Shown piece after piece: positions 42,844-54,400 of a stretch of DNA of 64,000 nucleotides. The notes beneath the pieces were generated by a model. The model had not been told where the DNA came from and ran no database searches. It saw only the letters and a program-made list of their open reading frames with translations. The stretch spans positions 1,349,980 through 1,413,979 of the forward strand of contig BCJJ01000013.1 of NCBI GenBank assembly GCA_039545355.1. The letters are read 5' to 3'. The number at the start of each line of letters is the position of its first letter. The stretch's first letter is position 1. The position numbers and the translations under genes are program-made. Source of the DNA: Trichosporon coremiiforme. Lineage: Eukaryota; Basidiomycota; Tremellomycetes; Trichosporonales; Trichosporonaceae.

Positions 42844-44324
42844 CAAATCTTTTGCCCCTCTCCCCGATCCTTTTCTTGTCCTTTCCTTTCCCCTCTGCTG
42901 CCACAGTCATTTTCAGGCCAGGATCCTCGTTCGGTAAGAGTTGACGCCTCGACGGTCGGGATCCCCCACCCATCCTGACCCCTGTCATCAGCTGACTCCC
43001 GCAGTCCGATCAGTCCTCTCAGGAGCGAGATGATCGCTGCCCATCCCTCCCGGGACAAGGCAATTCAACCACTCAGCGCCGGAGATTCGGTATGACGTCA
43101 AGTCCACTGCCATTTGTTCACATGTTCTTCCCCCCGTCGTCGCCGGTCCGCTGGGCTCGCCTAAATCGACGCGTACGCCTCGAAACGGCGCAAAGCAAAC
43201 CAAAGATCGCATGACGTTGGAACACCGATGGTGCGTCTGTATCATTGGAGGCGCAAACGTGCCCTCTACTCGCCGCCGGCTGCAGAGCTTGCAGGGGACC
43301 CGGGCAGAATGCCCCGAACATGAATACACGAGCCAAGTACCCCCGCGCCCGTGCTCCTCGGAGCTCGAGCCTTCGGACTCGCACATCCACAATCCCGAGA
43401 GCGGGGTTGAATAGTGAATACGCTGAATGGCGGTGCGTATTCAAAGTTGTTTCGAATTTCTGGACAGTTCAAGGTCCGGTTCGCAAATATCGCGATGTCG
43501 CTATGGAGATCAACACTCGTCATAAGCCCATCTCACCTCTGGTATGCGCCACGAAGGCGGCGGGCACGAGGGTACATTCAGTTGTTGTCGATTCAGTTGT
43601 ACTGCGCACCCACTCCGGGTTCGCCGCCCGCTACGCCCGGCATGGAGACCGGTCCGCCGATCGCGTCAGGCTCTTTGCCCCCATTCAGCTGACTCGCCGG
43701 AGACGTACGTACGACAACTCTCTGGCTCCTGACTCGGGCACCGCACCGAGCATACGCGTTTTGGCCACTCACCCCGCGCTCAGTGGCGAGAGACGAGTAC
43801 CACCGTGGAAATGCGTGGGCTGCGCAAAGAAAGTTGAGACCCTTGTCGTGAACACTGGCCAGACGTGGCGCGCAGCACAAGCATTGCACGGGGTCAGCTG
43901 ACTGTTGCGCGAGCGCAGCGCAGCAGTGCAGTGCGCTGCACTGACCCCAGCGTCCGTGGCAGCCCTATCGACTCGACTCGCGGCTTGGTTCGTTTGACTT
44001 CTTTCATACTTCTTCTACAGTCTGTCGCAGGGATGGCTGGTCAGACGTTGCGTTGTGCGTGTGACTACTATATGAAAATGGATTCGAGCGATGCAGGCAG
44101 GTGTCCCGTGGGTCTTTGCCTCGCCAGTACAGGGCTTGTGGTTACAACTTGAACTCTTTGTCACGATCTTCGTTTCCTCGTTTCCTCGTTCTTGGCTGGA
44201 TTCGAGTCGGCATGCGTTCCGATGTGTGTTTGAAGAGAAAAAATGTGACCCAGAGACACTAAACTATAAGAGAGAGCTGGAGGACGGAAGAGAAGGAGAT
44301 GCCAGAAAGCGGAAGAGAAGTCTC
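42844..44324. other. 1.5 kb without a supported gene
   Basis: Short frames on both strands, the longest 218 codons, lack domains and typical codon bias. A strong inverted repeat at 43924-43943 is listed separately. The right end is the 3' side of the zinc-finger gene. Confidence 0.4.
43890..43948. repeat. Nested inverted repeats
   Basis: A perfect 8-bp stem, CAGTGCAG/CTGCACTG, with a 4-nt loop at 43924-43943. An outer 8-bp pair, GGGGTCAG (43890-43897) and CTGACCCC (43941-43948), overlaps its right arm, so the two folds exclude each other. No known RNA family recognised. Confidence 0.5.
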
Positions 44325-46624
44325 TCAGAGATCCATGTTGTCGATCCCGAAGGCAGGCTCCTCGTTGTCTCGCCTTCGCTCGTCGGCCTCCTCGGAGCTC
44401 GACTTGCCACGGTTGTTGAAGCGCAGCTCGTCCTCTTCCTCCTCGGCACCGCCACGGACACTCGAGTCGGGCAGCTTGAAGCTGGCCCCCCGCTGGCCGA
44501 ACATGCCTCCGCCGATCATCGTTGCACGAGCCGTGAGCGAGAGGGGCAGGCCGCGGTTCGGGATGGGCGACGTGCCGGTGGGGGTGCCGCTGTGGAAGTG
44601 TAATCCGTTCATGTCAGCGCCAAGAGAGCCGAGGGAAGCGGGGGTTGCAGGTCCGCCCGGACCAGATGAGACGGATGATCGGCGTCCAGTAGCGTTGATA
44701 CCCATGGGACGCGACAAGCCGTGGCCCTTGAGGCCGAGCGTGTTGGGGTTGGGCGAAGTGCCGAGCGAGTCCGCACCATCCATCGAGTTAGTCGAGTCCG
44801 AGCCCGGGCTGGACTTGCGGTCCTTGAGGACGGAGCTCTCACGGAGCGAGGAGGGCGTGAGCGGGGGAGGGTTGACGCTGGGAGAGCGGGGCAGTTCCCG
44901 GGAGCTCGACTTGGCCGAGCGCAGGAGGGGCGACGGTCCCGAGGAGGGCGACAGGATAGCCGGCCAGAGCGACTTGTCGTTCGGGAGCGACCTTCCATGC
45001 GCGTTCGTGGGGTCCATGTGGGCGAGGATCGCGGCAGCCTCGAGCATCTGCACCTGCTGGTGCTTCGACATCGAGATCTGGGTAGGCTCGCGCCAGTGGG
45101 GCGAGTGCTCCCAGCGGTGCTTGATCAGACACGAAGGATGGCGGTACTCCTTGGCACAGCTCTCGCACTTGAAGACCATGCCCTTTCTTCGTCCCTTGAT
45201 ACCTCCAGAACCTGTGCCGAGCGCGAGCTTCTCCCACTCGCCCTTGTACTCATTCTCGTCCTCGATCTCCATATCGAACTCGGCGCTGCCACTGCGGTTG
45301 CCGGAACGATCCTCGTCGTCACCGTCAAATTCCATGTCGAGCTCCATGTCATCCTGGGGAGCCACAGCGGGGGGAGGGTTGACATGGATGGGGGCACCGC
45401 CGGCAATGCCCTGGCTGGGGAGCGAGGCGGCGATACCATTGGAGCGAGCACCGCCGGTCCTTCCTCCAGCGGCAGGGCGACGGTCAGTCTTCGCGAAGTC
45501 GAACAGCTGCGGGGACCCCGAGATGGCGGCGTTGGATAACCTGCGACCGGGAATCGCCGATCCGCTCTGCGAAGAGGAAAGAGTAGGGCGACTGAAAAAG
45601 GGGGTCAACACACATTGCTCGCAGAAGTGCGAGATATCCGACTCACGTGTCCTTCAGAAGGCCCGAGTCACCGGTGAGACCGAGCTTGCCGCGACCCAGA
45701 ACGCCCGTCGTGGACGAGCTCATACGGCGCGCCTTGGTCCCAGGGGTCGAGCCAGTCGCGCCATTGGGAGGCCTGGTCGCGGAGAGGTAGGACGTGGCCG
45801 GGACGGAGGAGCCAGGCTCGACCTTCCTGGATTGGCTGGAAGCGGCGGCCTCGGCGGACGAGGCTTTCGCAGCAGCGAGGGACAGGAGGTCTGTGACGGT
45901 CAGGATATGCGTTGTACAATGCGGGTGTCAGGAAGCATGGCGCTTTTGAGCACGAGCGCCGGGTGGCGATCGGGGAAGCGCGCTGTGGTGGCGACTTACC
46001 AAACGCGTGTGCATGCATTTCTCCGCCATCCTTCGCATGCTCACACGGGGGCAGGAAGCTCGGGTGCAGTAAATCGGCCTTGGTAGGCGCCGGCGACGAT
46101 GCCTGAGGAAGGTCGACAGGCTGTCATCGTGCAAGGACCGGATCGGAGTGTTGCACGGCGGGTACAGTCAAGTGGGTTGGGTTTGAAGTGGGCAGCAAAA
46201 GTCAAATGAAATTGGGACAGACGCGTCGGCGGTTGGTTCGTTTGGGTTTTGCGGAGAACAGCGGGCGGCAGAAATCGCAACGGAATGAGATTCGTGTATT
46301 GCATGTCGGTGCATCGATGCAAGGAGGGAACCATGTCAGCTCACTGGAACGCATCGAGAAGAGGTGGTCTGGTTGCCAGGGCGACTGATGCAACGGTACA
46401 GTGATACAGCCGCCAGACTTTTTTCGGGGAGGGGGTGAGGGAAATAATGGGGAGGGACAAAGTCGGCGGCGGCAACAATAGGCAATCAGAATACCGGTCC
46501 CCCGCCATCACGAATTTCCAAGGCAACGATCACCGAGAAACAGCGAGCAACTCACCTCAAGTGCCGGCGTCGGGGCGGGGGGCGGCGAGCGCCATTGACT
46601 GAATGCAGTGCTCACGGGAGCCAT
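44325..46624 (-). CDS. C2H2-type zinc-finger protein
   Basis: Four exons: 46556-46624, 46000-46102, 45647-45890, 44325-45591; all phases agree and give 560 residues. The N-terminal part contains FLPPCEHAKDGGEMHAHAFG, a Cys/His-rich patch. An acidic stretch (DDMELDMEFDGDDEDRSG) precedes the only clear zinc finger, FKCESCAKEYRHPSCLIKHRWEHS (C-x2-C ... H-x3-H), followed by a helix (SMSKHQQVQMLEAAAILAHM). The rest is Ser/Pro/Gly-rich and disordered. It is probably nuclear and could be a transcription regulator, but one finger alone is weak evidence for DNA binding. I do not recognise a named orthologue. Confidence 0.8.
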
Positions 46625-49600
46625 GCTACGGGGACGAGTGCTGGACGGAGACGGCTAAGTCTTCGTGCTGAATAACCAAGTCAGCGCGCGGCGCGGGTGG
46701 TAGTGATGAGTGAAAGTCGACGTACAGAGGCGGTCGAGGAGGTAATGTGGTGGGGTCGAGTCGATGCAGTCGAGGTCGAGGCGGGGGTGTCGTCGAGGAA
46801 GAGCGCTGATGCAAAGGTCGGCTGGGGTGAGGTGTGATGAGTGGTGAGTGGTGAGTAGTGCAGAGGTAACAATTGGCTGCTAAAGAAAGTTGGGCGGACG
46901 CCTGGATGTCTGGGGAAATTAGAGCCTAGTGCGGTGTGCGGTGTGCGGTGTGCGGTGGACGGGTGTGGGTGGCCAGACGCCAGACGCCAGTGCCCAGGCG
47001 GCCTGGCGCGCGCTCAGCCAGCAGCCCAGGTTGGTCAGCCAGTCGTGCATCGTGCTGCCAGTCGTCCGGCCGGCAGGAGCCCGCCCTGGCAGCCACGAGC
47101 CAGGGGGGCAGCAGCCAAGCAGTGCTGATTGTACCGTGCCGTACTTCACCCTGGGCCCATCATCATCTGCTGCTCACTCTGCGACGCCATTGCTCGCCTG
47201 CATTACTCTCGTGTCACTCTCCTCTCCTCTTCCCGGCATCTGGCCATGGCCACGGCCAGCCTGCACCTGGGGTACAGGGTCGCTCGTAGCCCGGACGGGG
47301 GACCAGGACTGCGCCCAACGCCCAGCGCCCAGCAGGGCGGCAGGGCAGCAAGGGATCGCAAGGGGATCGAGCCCTTAGACCATGGCCCTAATCGCTGACA
47401 ACGATGATTACTATTGGCTCAGTTGCCATAACCCTGCGTTGAAAATCCCACACTCCGGAGTCGACCATTGCAGCACTGCTCGTGACTCGTGACTCGCCGC
47501 CGCTCTTTGCTCGGTTCTTGGCCGTCATGCCGTATCAAGCAACAGCTGCAACGTATAGCATATGCTGATCTTCTGCGAATCGCCAGAACCCAGAACCGCG
47601 AACCAGAACAGAAGCGAAGCGAAGAACGCATCTGTTCTCCTACGCACTACTTTCGCCCCGCCCCTTCCCCAGCATGTAGAGGAGATCTCTGGAATCCAGC
47701 AGAGATTGCGGGCCTGTAATTAACGTCTGGTATATGGTGCACCCGTTGCAACTGGTGCAGGCGCTTGTTCCTGCCCGCCCTGCCCGCCGAGACGCTAACT
47801 CGACGGCGTTCAGGCGCCCTCAACTGAACAGCTGACCGCTTAACCCGGTGACCCACTCGCGCATTATGCTACGCGAACAAGGCATGACACGGCAAGTTGC
47901 CTGATTCATGGATCGACCGACTGCCAGCACACGCAACGTTTGCTCGACCTCGGGCCCTGTGCCTTCGCTTTGTCCGTGAGTGGCCCCTTCTTCCGGCCTG
48001 TCTTGAACCGCCCGCACTAAAATAAGTTTATCTGCCGTCGTTCGAAAAAAAGTTGGGTGTTACATATCCAGCCGCGTGTCCAATTGCAGACTGTGACCTG
48101 TGACACTCTGCGACTAGACACACACGGAAGCGCGATGTGCGGCCGTGGACGGAGCACACAATGCCATCCCAGAGATAGTGCCCCCTTTGGACCGTATCGC
48201 ACTGGCCTATGAACTCGAACAGCACTCGTATCGCGGACAGATAACAAGGTCTATTGTTGTCGAGCAACGAGCTCCGAGAACCCCTTCGGGCAGGCGCGGA
48301 TACGTGGCGGCCTGTCAGGTCGCCGGCGGTACGCGGCAGGGGCATTGGGGGACCCCACAGCCAGCATTCCTCGTCTGCTAGGTTTGGTTCGTCGCCCCCA
48401 CTCGGTCCAGGACTCGCATTCAAGGTCGATGAATGCCGTCATTCCTGTCCCAATTCCTGCCCGGCCTGCCCGGCCTGCCCGTCCCTGCCGCCTTTTGCCT
48501 CTTGGATTGCAACAGACAAGCCTCGCCGCCCCGCGTGTCCGCCGTGCCGCTGGGAACGCTTTTAGGCTCTGAAACTGAATGCGACGGAGAGGACAAAGGA
48601 CGTCAACATCGCACAGGAAGCGCAGGAATGCCAGGCGGAGCCGAAGGGAAGCTGACACGGAGCGAGCCGCTGTGCTGCGCGCCCGTAGAACCCGTTGATC
48701 GAAGAAAGTTAATGCGCGAGCTGGCAATTTCGAACTTTTGGGCTCGCCTTGTTTTGCAAAGCTCCCACCGGTGACTTGGGCCGGGCGAGCTACCGGCCCG
48801 CCTGCCGCCTGCCCGCCTGCAGCTGGAGGTTGGACAAGAGCAGAACCAAAGAGAGTTGAACCCAGGTACCGGATACTTTTGCGCGCGTGCGTGGTTTAAC
48901 AAACTGCACCGGCTGGGACTAATAAGCTGCTTCAGCCTTTAGGCATGCGCAATTTGGAGAGCGATAGTACGACTCGAGAGCCGTAACATCGGGCCGCGGC
49001 AGTGACGGCGCCTAAGCTTGCGTATGTGCATACTGGGGTCAGTCACGGTGCTGCAGTTGGGCCGTCACTGTCGCTTGGTTGTGCCATGCAGCCCTTGCCT
49101 GGCGACACTCCGTGCTCGGTGCCAAACACGCACTCGACTGGATGAGGGGAAGGAGCCCAGACACTTGGCTTGACCTCGACCGGGCCGCCCCTGGCTCCCC
49201 AGGGCTGAGCGAGGGAGCTCCGCGCCGACACTTGCCGCGCCTTTGCGTTGTGCGCCAGTGCGCCAACAGTCGGTGCCTGCCTCATTGTCAGCGTGTACCT
49301 GACCTTCATATTCGAAAAACGATGATGCCGGATAAAGCAATCACTGCAGAGCATGTGATGCTCTCGTGGTGGGCTGGCACGGGCCCCGCAACTGGGGTGA
49401 ACAGAGCCGGCGCTGGCTGGCAGAGCTCAAAGGATCACGGAACTTAGGAACGGACTCGCCAATCAGATAACGTTTCGACGATCGACCGACCCATCCAACT
49501 CGAACCACGCGGACGTAGAGCGCAGCCAGCATCATGGGCAGGTCCCTTGACAACCCCAATCAACGCACATCGCCGCGCCCGCCGCGTGCCTCCGCATTCG

Positions 49601-49917
49601 ACCGTCCCCCACTCGTTACACATGCCCTCCGTGACGAATATGGTCTGACCAACAGCATGCTGCCTGCTTCGGGTCTCAGTCGCTGCTTCGGTGAGCTTTT
49701 GCCTGCGATCCACGAGAAGCACCGGAATTTGCCAATAACAGCGAGTGGATGTATGCTGGTGTGGCGAAACGAAGGCGATATCCGGTATCGTCGCGAACTT
49801 CCACCGTCCGCGGTCCTCAGCGAACCTCGAGGATGGTGCTCAGAGCTCGGCGTGCCGCGTTGTGGAGCAGGAACCGGGCCACAGGTGAGCGGCATGCATG
49901 TACGAATTCAAAAAGAG
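46625..49917. other. 3.3-kb gene-poor region
   Basis: No supported coding sequence on either strand: frames are short, overlapping and without domain content. It includes a 7-bp tandem repeat (46930-46957) and GC-rich CCTGCC/GGCAGG runs at 47000-47110 and 48455-48490. The left end contains the promoter of the zinc-finger gene. No transposon ends or reverse-transcriptase motifs seen. Confidence 0.4.
46930..46957. repeat. Tandem repeat, 7-bp unit TGCGGTG, four copies
   Basis: Four perfect consecutive copies (28 bp) in the gene-poor region upstream of the zinc-finger gene. Confidence 0.85.
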
Positions 49918-50026
49918 TCTCTCCACTGTGAGTCGAACACAGGACCTGCGGATTTCTCACCCATTCGGGTGGGAGGATGGTTTAACCAATTACAGTCCGA
50001 CGCTCTACCAACTGAGCTATAGAGAG
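49918..50026 (-). tRNA. tRNA-Tyr(GTA), copy 2, with 36-nt intron
   Basis: Exon sequence is the same as copy 1 at 42734 but on the other strand. The intron is 36 nt and differs in its middle part while keeping its ends (TTGGTTA ... GTGAGAA). Anticodon GTA, 73 nt without the intron. Confidence 0.92.
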
Positions 50027-51424
50027 GTGAAGAAGGATTGCTGGCAGCCTCAGCGGCCGCTGGAATGTGTAGTCATCGTTGCTCAATGTGGCACAAATCA
50101 CAGGCGATCGACTGGGATGCCAACCCAACGTGTCGCTCACCACCTTGGCGTGTCGTTGGCTGTATAAGTGAATCAACGACATCAACGACGCGTGTGGACA
50201 TGTCTACTCTTCATAAGCGTGGACGCGGGATCGGACAGGGGCAGTTAGGTTGCTGAACTCGAGATGTGTTGACGAGACCAAGGTGGCGTAATGTGCTCGA
50301 TAAATGCATTCGAGCGTGTATGCCCCGTCAGCCGAGCCGATGGCCAGTGCATGGTAGTGCATGCTCACGTGTGGTGTAATGCTTCTGCGTGTAGGCAGCG
50401 GAAGAATGTACACTGCCACTAAGAGAGGACGATAGACCTGGACAGGGCCATGGGTGGCTGTCAGATTCGTTCCTCGTCGTCCGAGCTCGGAAAGTAGAGC
50501 TGGCAGCGCCGGCTGTGAAGCATGTACACGGAGAGATTCGTTTGTCGTGGACGCATTGGACACATTCTGATACTTGGCGAGGAAGTCGCTCGGTGTCGCA
50601 CATCGGGCCTCGGTACAGATCTCGTACACCGTCACTCGCTTTGTATAATGACAGCGACGGCTGCGTCTGTGTGCCCGGTGCTTTGATGGAAAAGATGTGA
50701 GCTACATCACATATCAACGTACGGCCAAGCTCATGTCTGGGAAGCAACTCTGGGAGCGTTGAGGACGAGAAACGTCTCTTCGAGTACAGGTATTGTGGTT
50801 CTGAAGTGACTGCCAGCAGGACCGAGTGGAGAGCGAGCCATTTCACCGGATGCATTGCGTGCCGGAGAAGGACGAATCCACGCCGGAAAGCACACCAGAC
50901 GTCTCAAGCAAGAAGCGGCCGGCCGTAGCGCGAGAGGGTGGTTAACTGTGCTGTTGGTCGCGGTGGACATGTGACTGGCGCTGAGACAGTGTCTCGGCTC
51001 GGTGTAGCACAGCTCGGCCAGGCGGCCAGCAGTCGGCAGCCTCCTCGGTCGTTCCGACACCGCAGCCATGGCGCCACACTCTGCAACGGCGTGACAACTA
51101 GCCTGACCTGGACAAGAGACAAGAACATTACACCCAAGCACGGCCCACGGCACACTCGCTAGCGAGCCCACACGTTGCTTGTCCCTCGGGTAGGCGAGCT
51201 TGCTTGTCCCTGGGCTGCTAGTTGCCACAAGCAACCCGCTCTTCGAGTCAGCCTCCGACGTTCTGCAGTACCATCGAGGGGTTCTAACATGATACTCAAT
51301 GCATAATTGTACATTTACACGGGTCATTTAGACCTGAAGTTAATGATGGCGACGAGGGCCTTTTCCTATGTATTATCGCCAAGCGTTCTCTCCCAACTGC
51401 CTCGATACTTTCACTCTAACCTTC
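50027..51424. other. 1.4 kb without a supported gene
   Basis: Overlapping minus-strand frames of 140-200 codons are rich in Ser, Arg, Cys and His and show no family. The right end is the PRP8 3' UTR. Confidence 0.4.
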
Positions 51425-54400
51425 TTACTCCAGGGCGTTCTCGACGTCCGCGGCGTCGTCGCCACCCTCCAGCGATGCGAAGTTCAGGAACGCCGACGGA
51501 CGATGGATGGGCGCCCAGAAGGGCTGGGGCTTGTCCAGCGTCATGGTGTAGGCGAGCTTGTCCGACCACGACTGGGTCAGGCCGACACCGTAGTTCCAGA
51601 CACCGCCCTCGGGGACGAGGGTGGAGCCGAGGATACGGTCGGACAGCAGGAGCTGGACGCGGTTGGCCATGCTGGGGTTGAAGCCCGAGTTGGCAACGAC
51701 GTCCTCATTCTTGCGGCCCCACTCGAAGCCGGAGACAGTGAGCTCCCACGCGTTCAGCGACACGGAGCCGGGAGTGAATGCGGCCGTGATACAGATCGAG
51801 TTCGGTCCCCAGGACGGGTTCGCGGCCATGATCTTCGCCTGCGTCGTGAGGTCGGCGGGCGAGAGGTGGTTGAGTTCCTGGCTCTGAGTCTTGATCCAAC
51901 CAAGGGGCTCCAGGTCCTTGAGCAAGAACTCATGCTTGGGCAAGGCCAGGGGCAGGTCGACACCGTTGGCGGTACCGCGCTGGGGAATCCAGGCGATGGC
52001 CTTGATCTCCTTGACCTGCTTATTGTCCGGTGGCGAGGAACCAAAGAGGTATCCGACGACCTGAGTACGCAGATCGGCGGAGACAACGAACGTGCGGAGG
52101 ACGTTCTTCGGCAGGATGTATGTGTAGCTGCCGGCCTCGTCCTTGACCTCGTCGTTACCAACATAAAGATGGTTGCAACGGAGGGGCAGGTTGGTGGCCG
52201 AGATGGCACGAACACGCCAGTCGGACTTGGACGCGAATGTCTGCTGCTCGTACTGCGTCGAGGTGACGGTCTGGATAACGTCACCGTGAATGTTGGTGGT
52301 CTGCGTCTGGACGGCAGTGACCTGGGCACTCGCGTCGGCACTCTTGTCAATCTCAGCCATCTGTTGGCGCTGGATCGAGGGAGCCTGGATCTCCATACCG
52401 AGGATAATGTCACGGATCTCGGAAGCGGTCAGCGAGGCAACGTTGACGCTGTTACGCTTGCCGAAGTCGGTAAGAATGACGTCCTTGAGGGCAACTTCGA
52501 CCTTCATCCACTCCTCGTCCGAGAGCGTGGGCCAGATGTGGTACGACTCCGTAACAGTGTTGCGGTCGGGTCGCAGGATAATCTTGGCCTTCTCGTTGTT
52601 CACGTGGAGCGCACGGAGAATAAGGATAAGGCGCGAGAACGCCGTGTAGCTGGAGATGCTCTTGAGCCAGTCGTCGTACAGGTTGAAGAGGACGAGCTGA
52701 GGCTGCGAAGCCTTGAGGATAAGATCTCCAAACTTCTCGAGCTTGAGCGTAGCCTGGAAGGGCAGCTGCAGCTCGGATCCCTTGATGACGATGTTGGGGA
52801 AGTCAAGCAAGTGCACCTCAAGAGGGTCAAGCATACCCTTACGGGTGACAACGATCTGCTTGGGCTGCTCCTCAACGGGAAGCGAACGGATAAGCGCCGC
52901 GACCTCCTCGGCGGTCTTCCACTTGGCGAGCTGTCCGAGACGCTTCTGACCGGCCCATACCGAGGTGTGAATGATTTTGAGGAAGAGCTGTCCGGTACGA
53001 GGGTTGAAGATGAAGATCGCACCGTTGATCGGCTTGGTCGTAAGGTTACCCTCGAAGGTCTTGTGGATCGTGACACGGTACACGTTGGTGTCGTCGACGA
53101 ACCAGATGACCTGGTTGGAGAACAGCTCGGAGTAGTTCGACGAGTTGAGGTACGGCTCGGTCGGCTCCGAAGAGTAGAGCTGGAGAGCCTTGCGGATACG
53201 CTCACGCAGAACGTACAGCGCGGGGTTCGCCTTCATGATCTTGGTCATGGCCTCCTGCATGAGAGGCTTCAGACCAGTGAACCAGGTACCGTAACCGGCG
53301 TAGATGTTGTACGCCAGGTCAATGGCGATGAGGGTGCCGGTAGGCGACGGGTAGATCGACTGAGAGTCGCTCGAGTAGTCGAGGTACTTGGCACGAGCGT
53401 AGCGCTCGATGTCATGCGAGTCGAAGTCACCCCAGCGGAGCTGAACGTCGATCCAGAACTTGTTGGATGTCGTTCCGTCGTGGGTATCGCGGTTGTCGTT
53501 AAGGAGAGACGGGCGCGTGATCATGAACTTGTGCGAGGCGAAGAGCAGGATGTCCGACGCCGAAGAGTTCATCTTGTAGGATTTACGCGGGTGAATCGTC
53601 TCCTTCTGCACGGACTCGATACCCAGCGCCTCCATCTGCTGGTCGAGGACCTGACACAGGTCCATGACGACGGACTCGTGGATCTTCTGCCACAAGTGCG
53701 CGCGGAAGATTTGGATGAGGGAGATCTGGTGTTAGTGGCACCTACTGATCGCTTTTCTTACCTTCAAAGTCGGCAGCTTTCCGTGCATGAAGCATCCCGT
53801 AAGATCCAACTGAACCTGGAAGCCAATGTAGATGTTGGCACGCTGAGTCCGTTAGCTGTGTTCTGAAGAGAAGTCGAGTAGAAGAGCACGGGGGGTCAAG
53901 AGGAGCGTGGTGGAGAGCAGATATGGTGGTGGGGGTGGGGGTCGGTGGAGGTTGGGTGGAGGTGGAGGTGAGTGTGGCACATGGCCCTGCTCACCCCACC
54001 ACCCCTCAACTCTTCGAGATTTCTTCACGAAACCTCTTCTACACCTCAAAGACGTCGAAAGGAAGCGTTGGATTACGAGGCGCACGTTTATAGTAGGAGA
54101 CCACTGTTACGTAAGCATCAGAAAACGACTAGAGTATGCTCGGACTTACCCAGAGGGTGAAGCGACGATTCGGGATTTGCGAGAGACCGGATCTGTGAAA
54201 GTCAGCAACTTGCCATCGCCTCAGGCCTACCTCTGAGCGTTCGTCAATTTCTTGAACTTCATACTTTCCTCGAAACCGGACGACTTTTCCCAAAAGAGGC
54301 CCTCCCAACTGGGGAAACCGGTCGCCTTGAAGAGAGAATGCTCCAAAACGCCCTCCACACCACCGAGAGCCGCGATCACATCAACTCTGTACGCTGCGAA

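Noticed and set aside
46625..51424. Several 100-200-codon frames in the gene-poor region as genes
   Set aside because: They overlap each other, have composition unlike the local genes, and no splice sites extend them into recognisable proteins.
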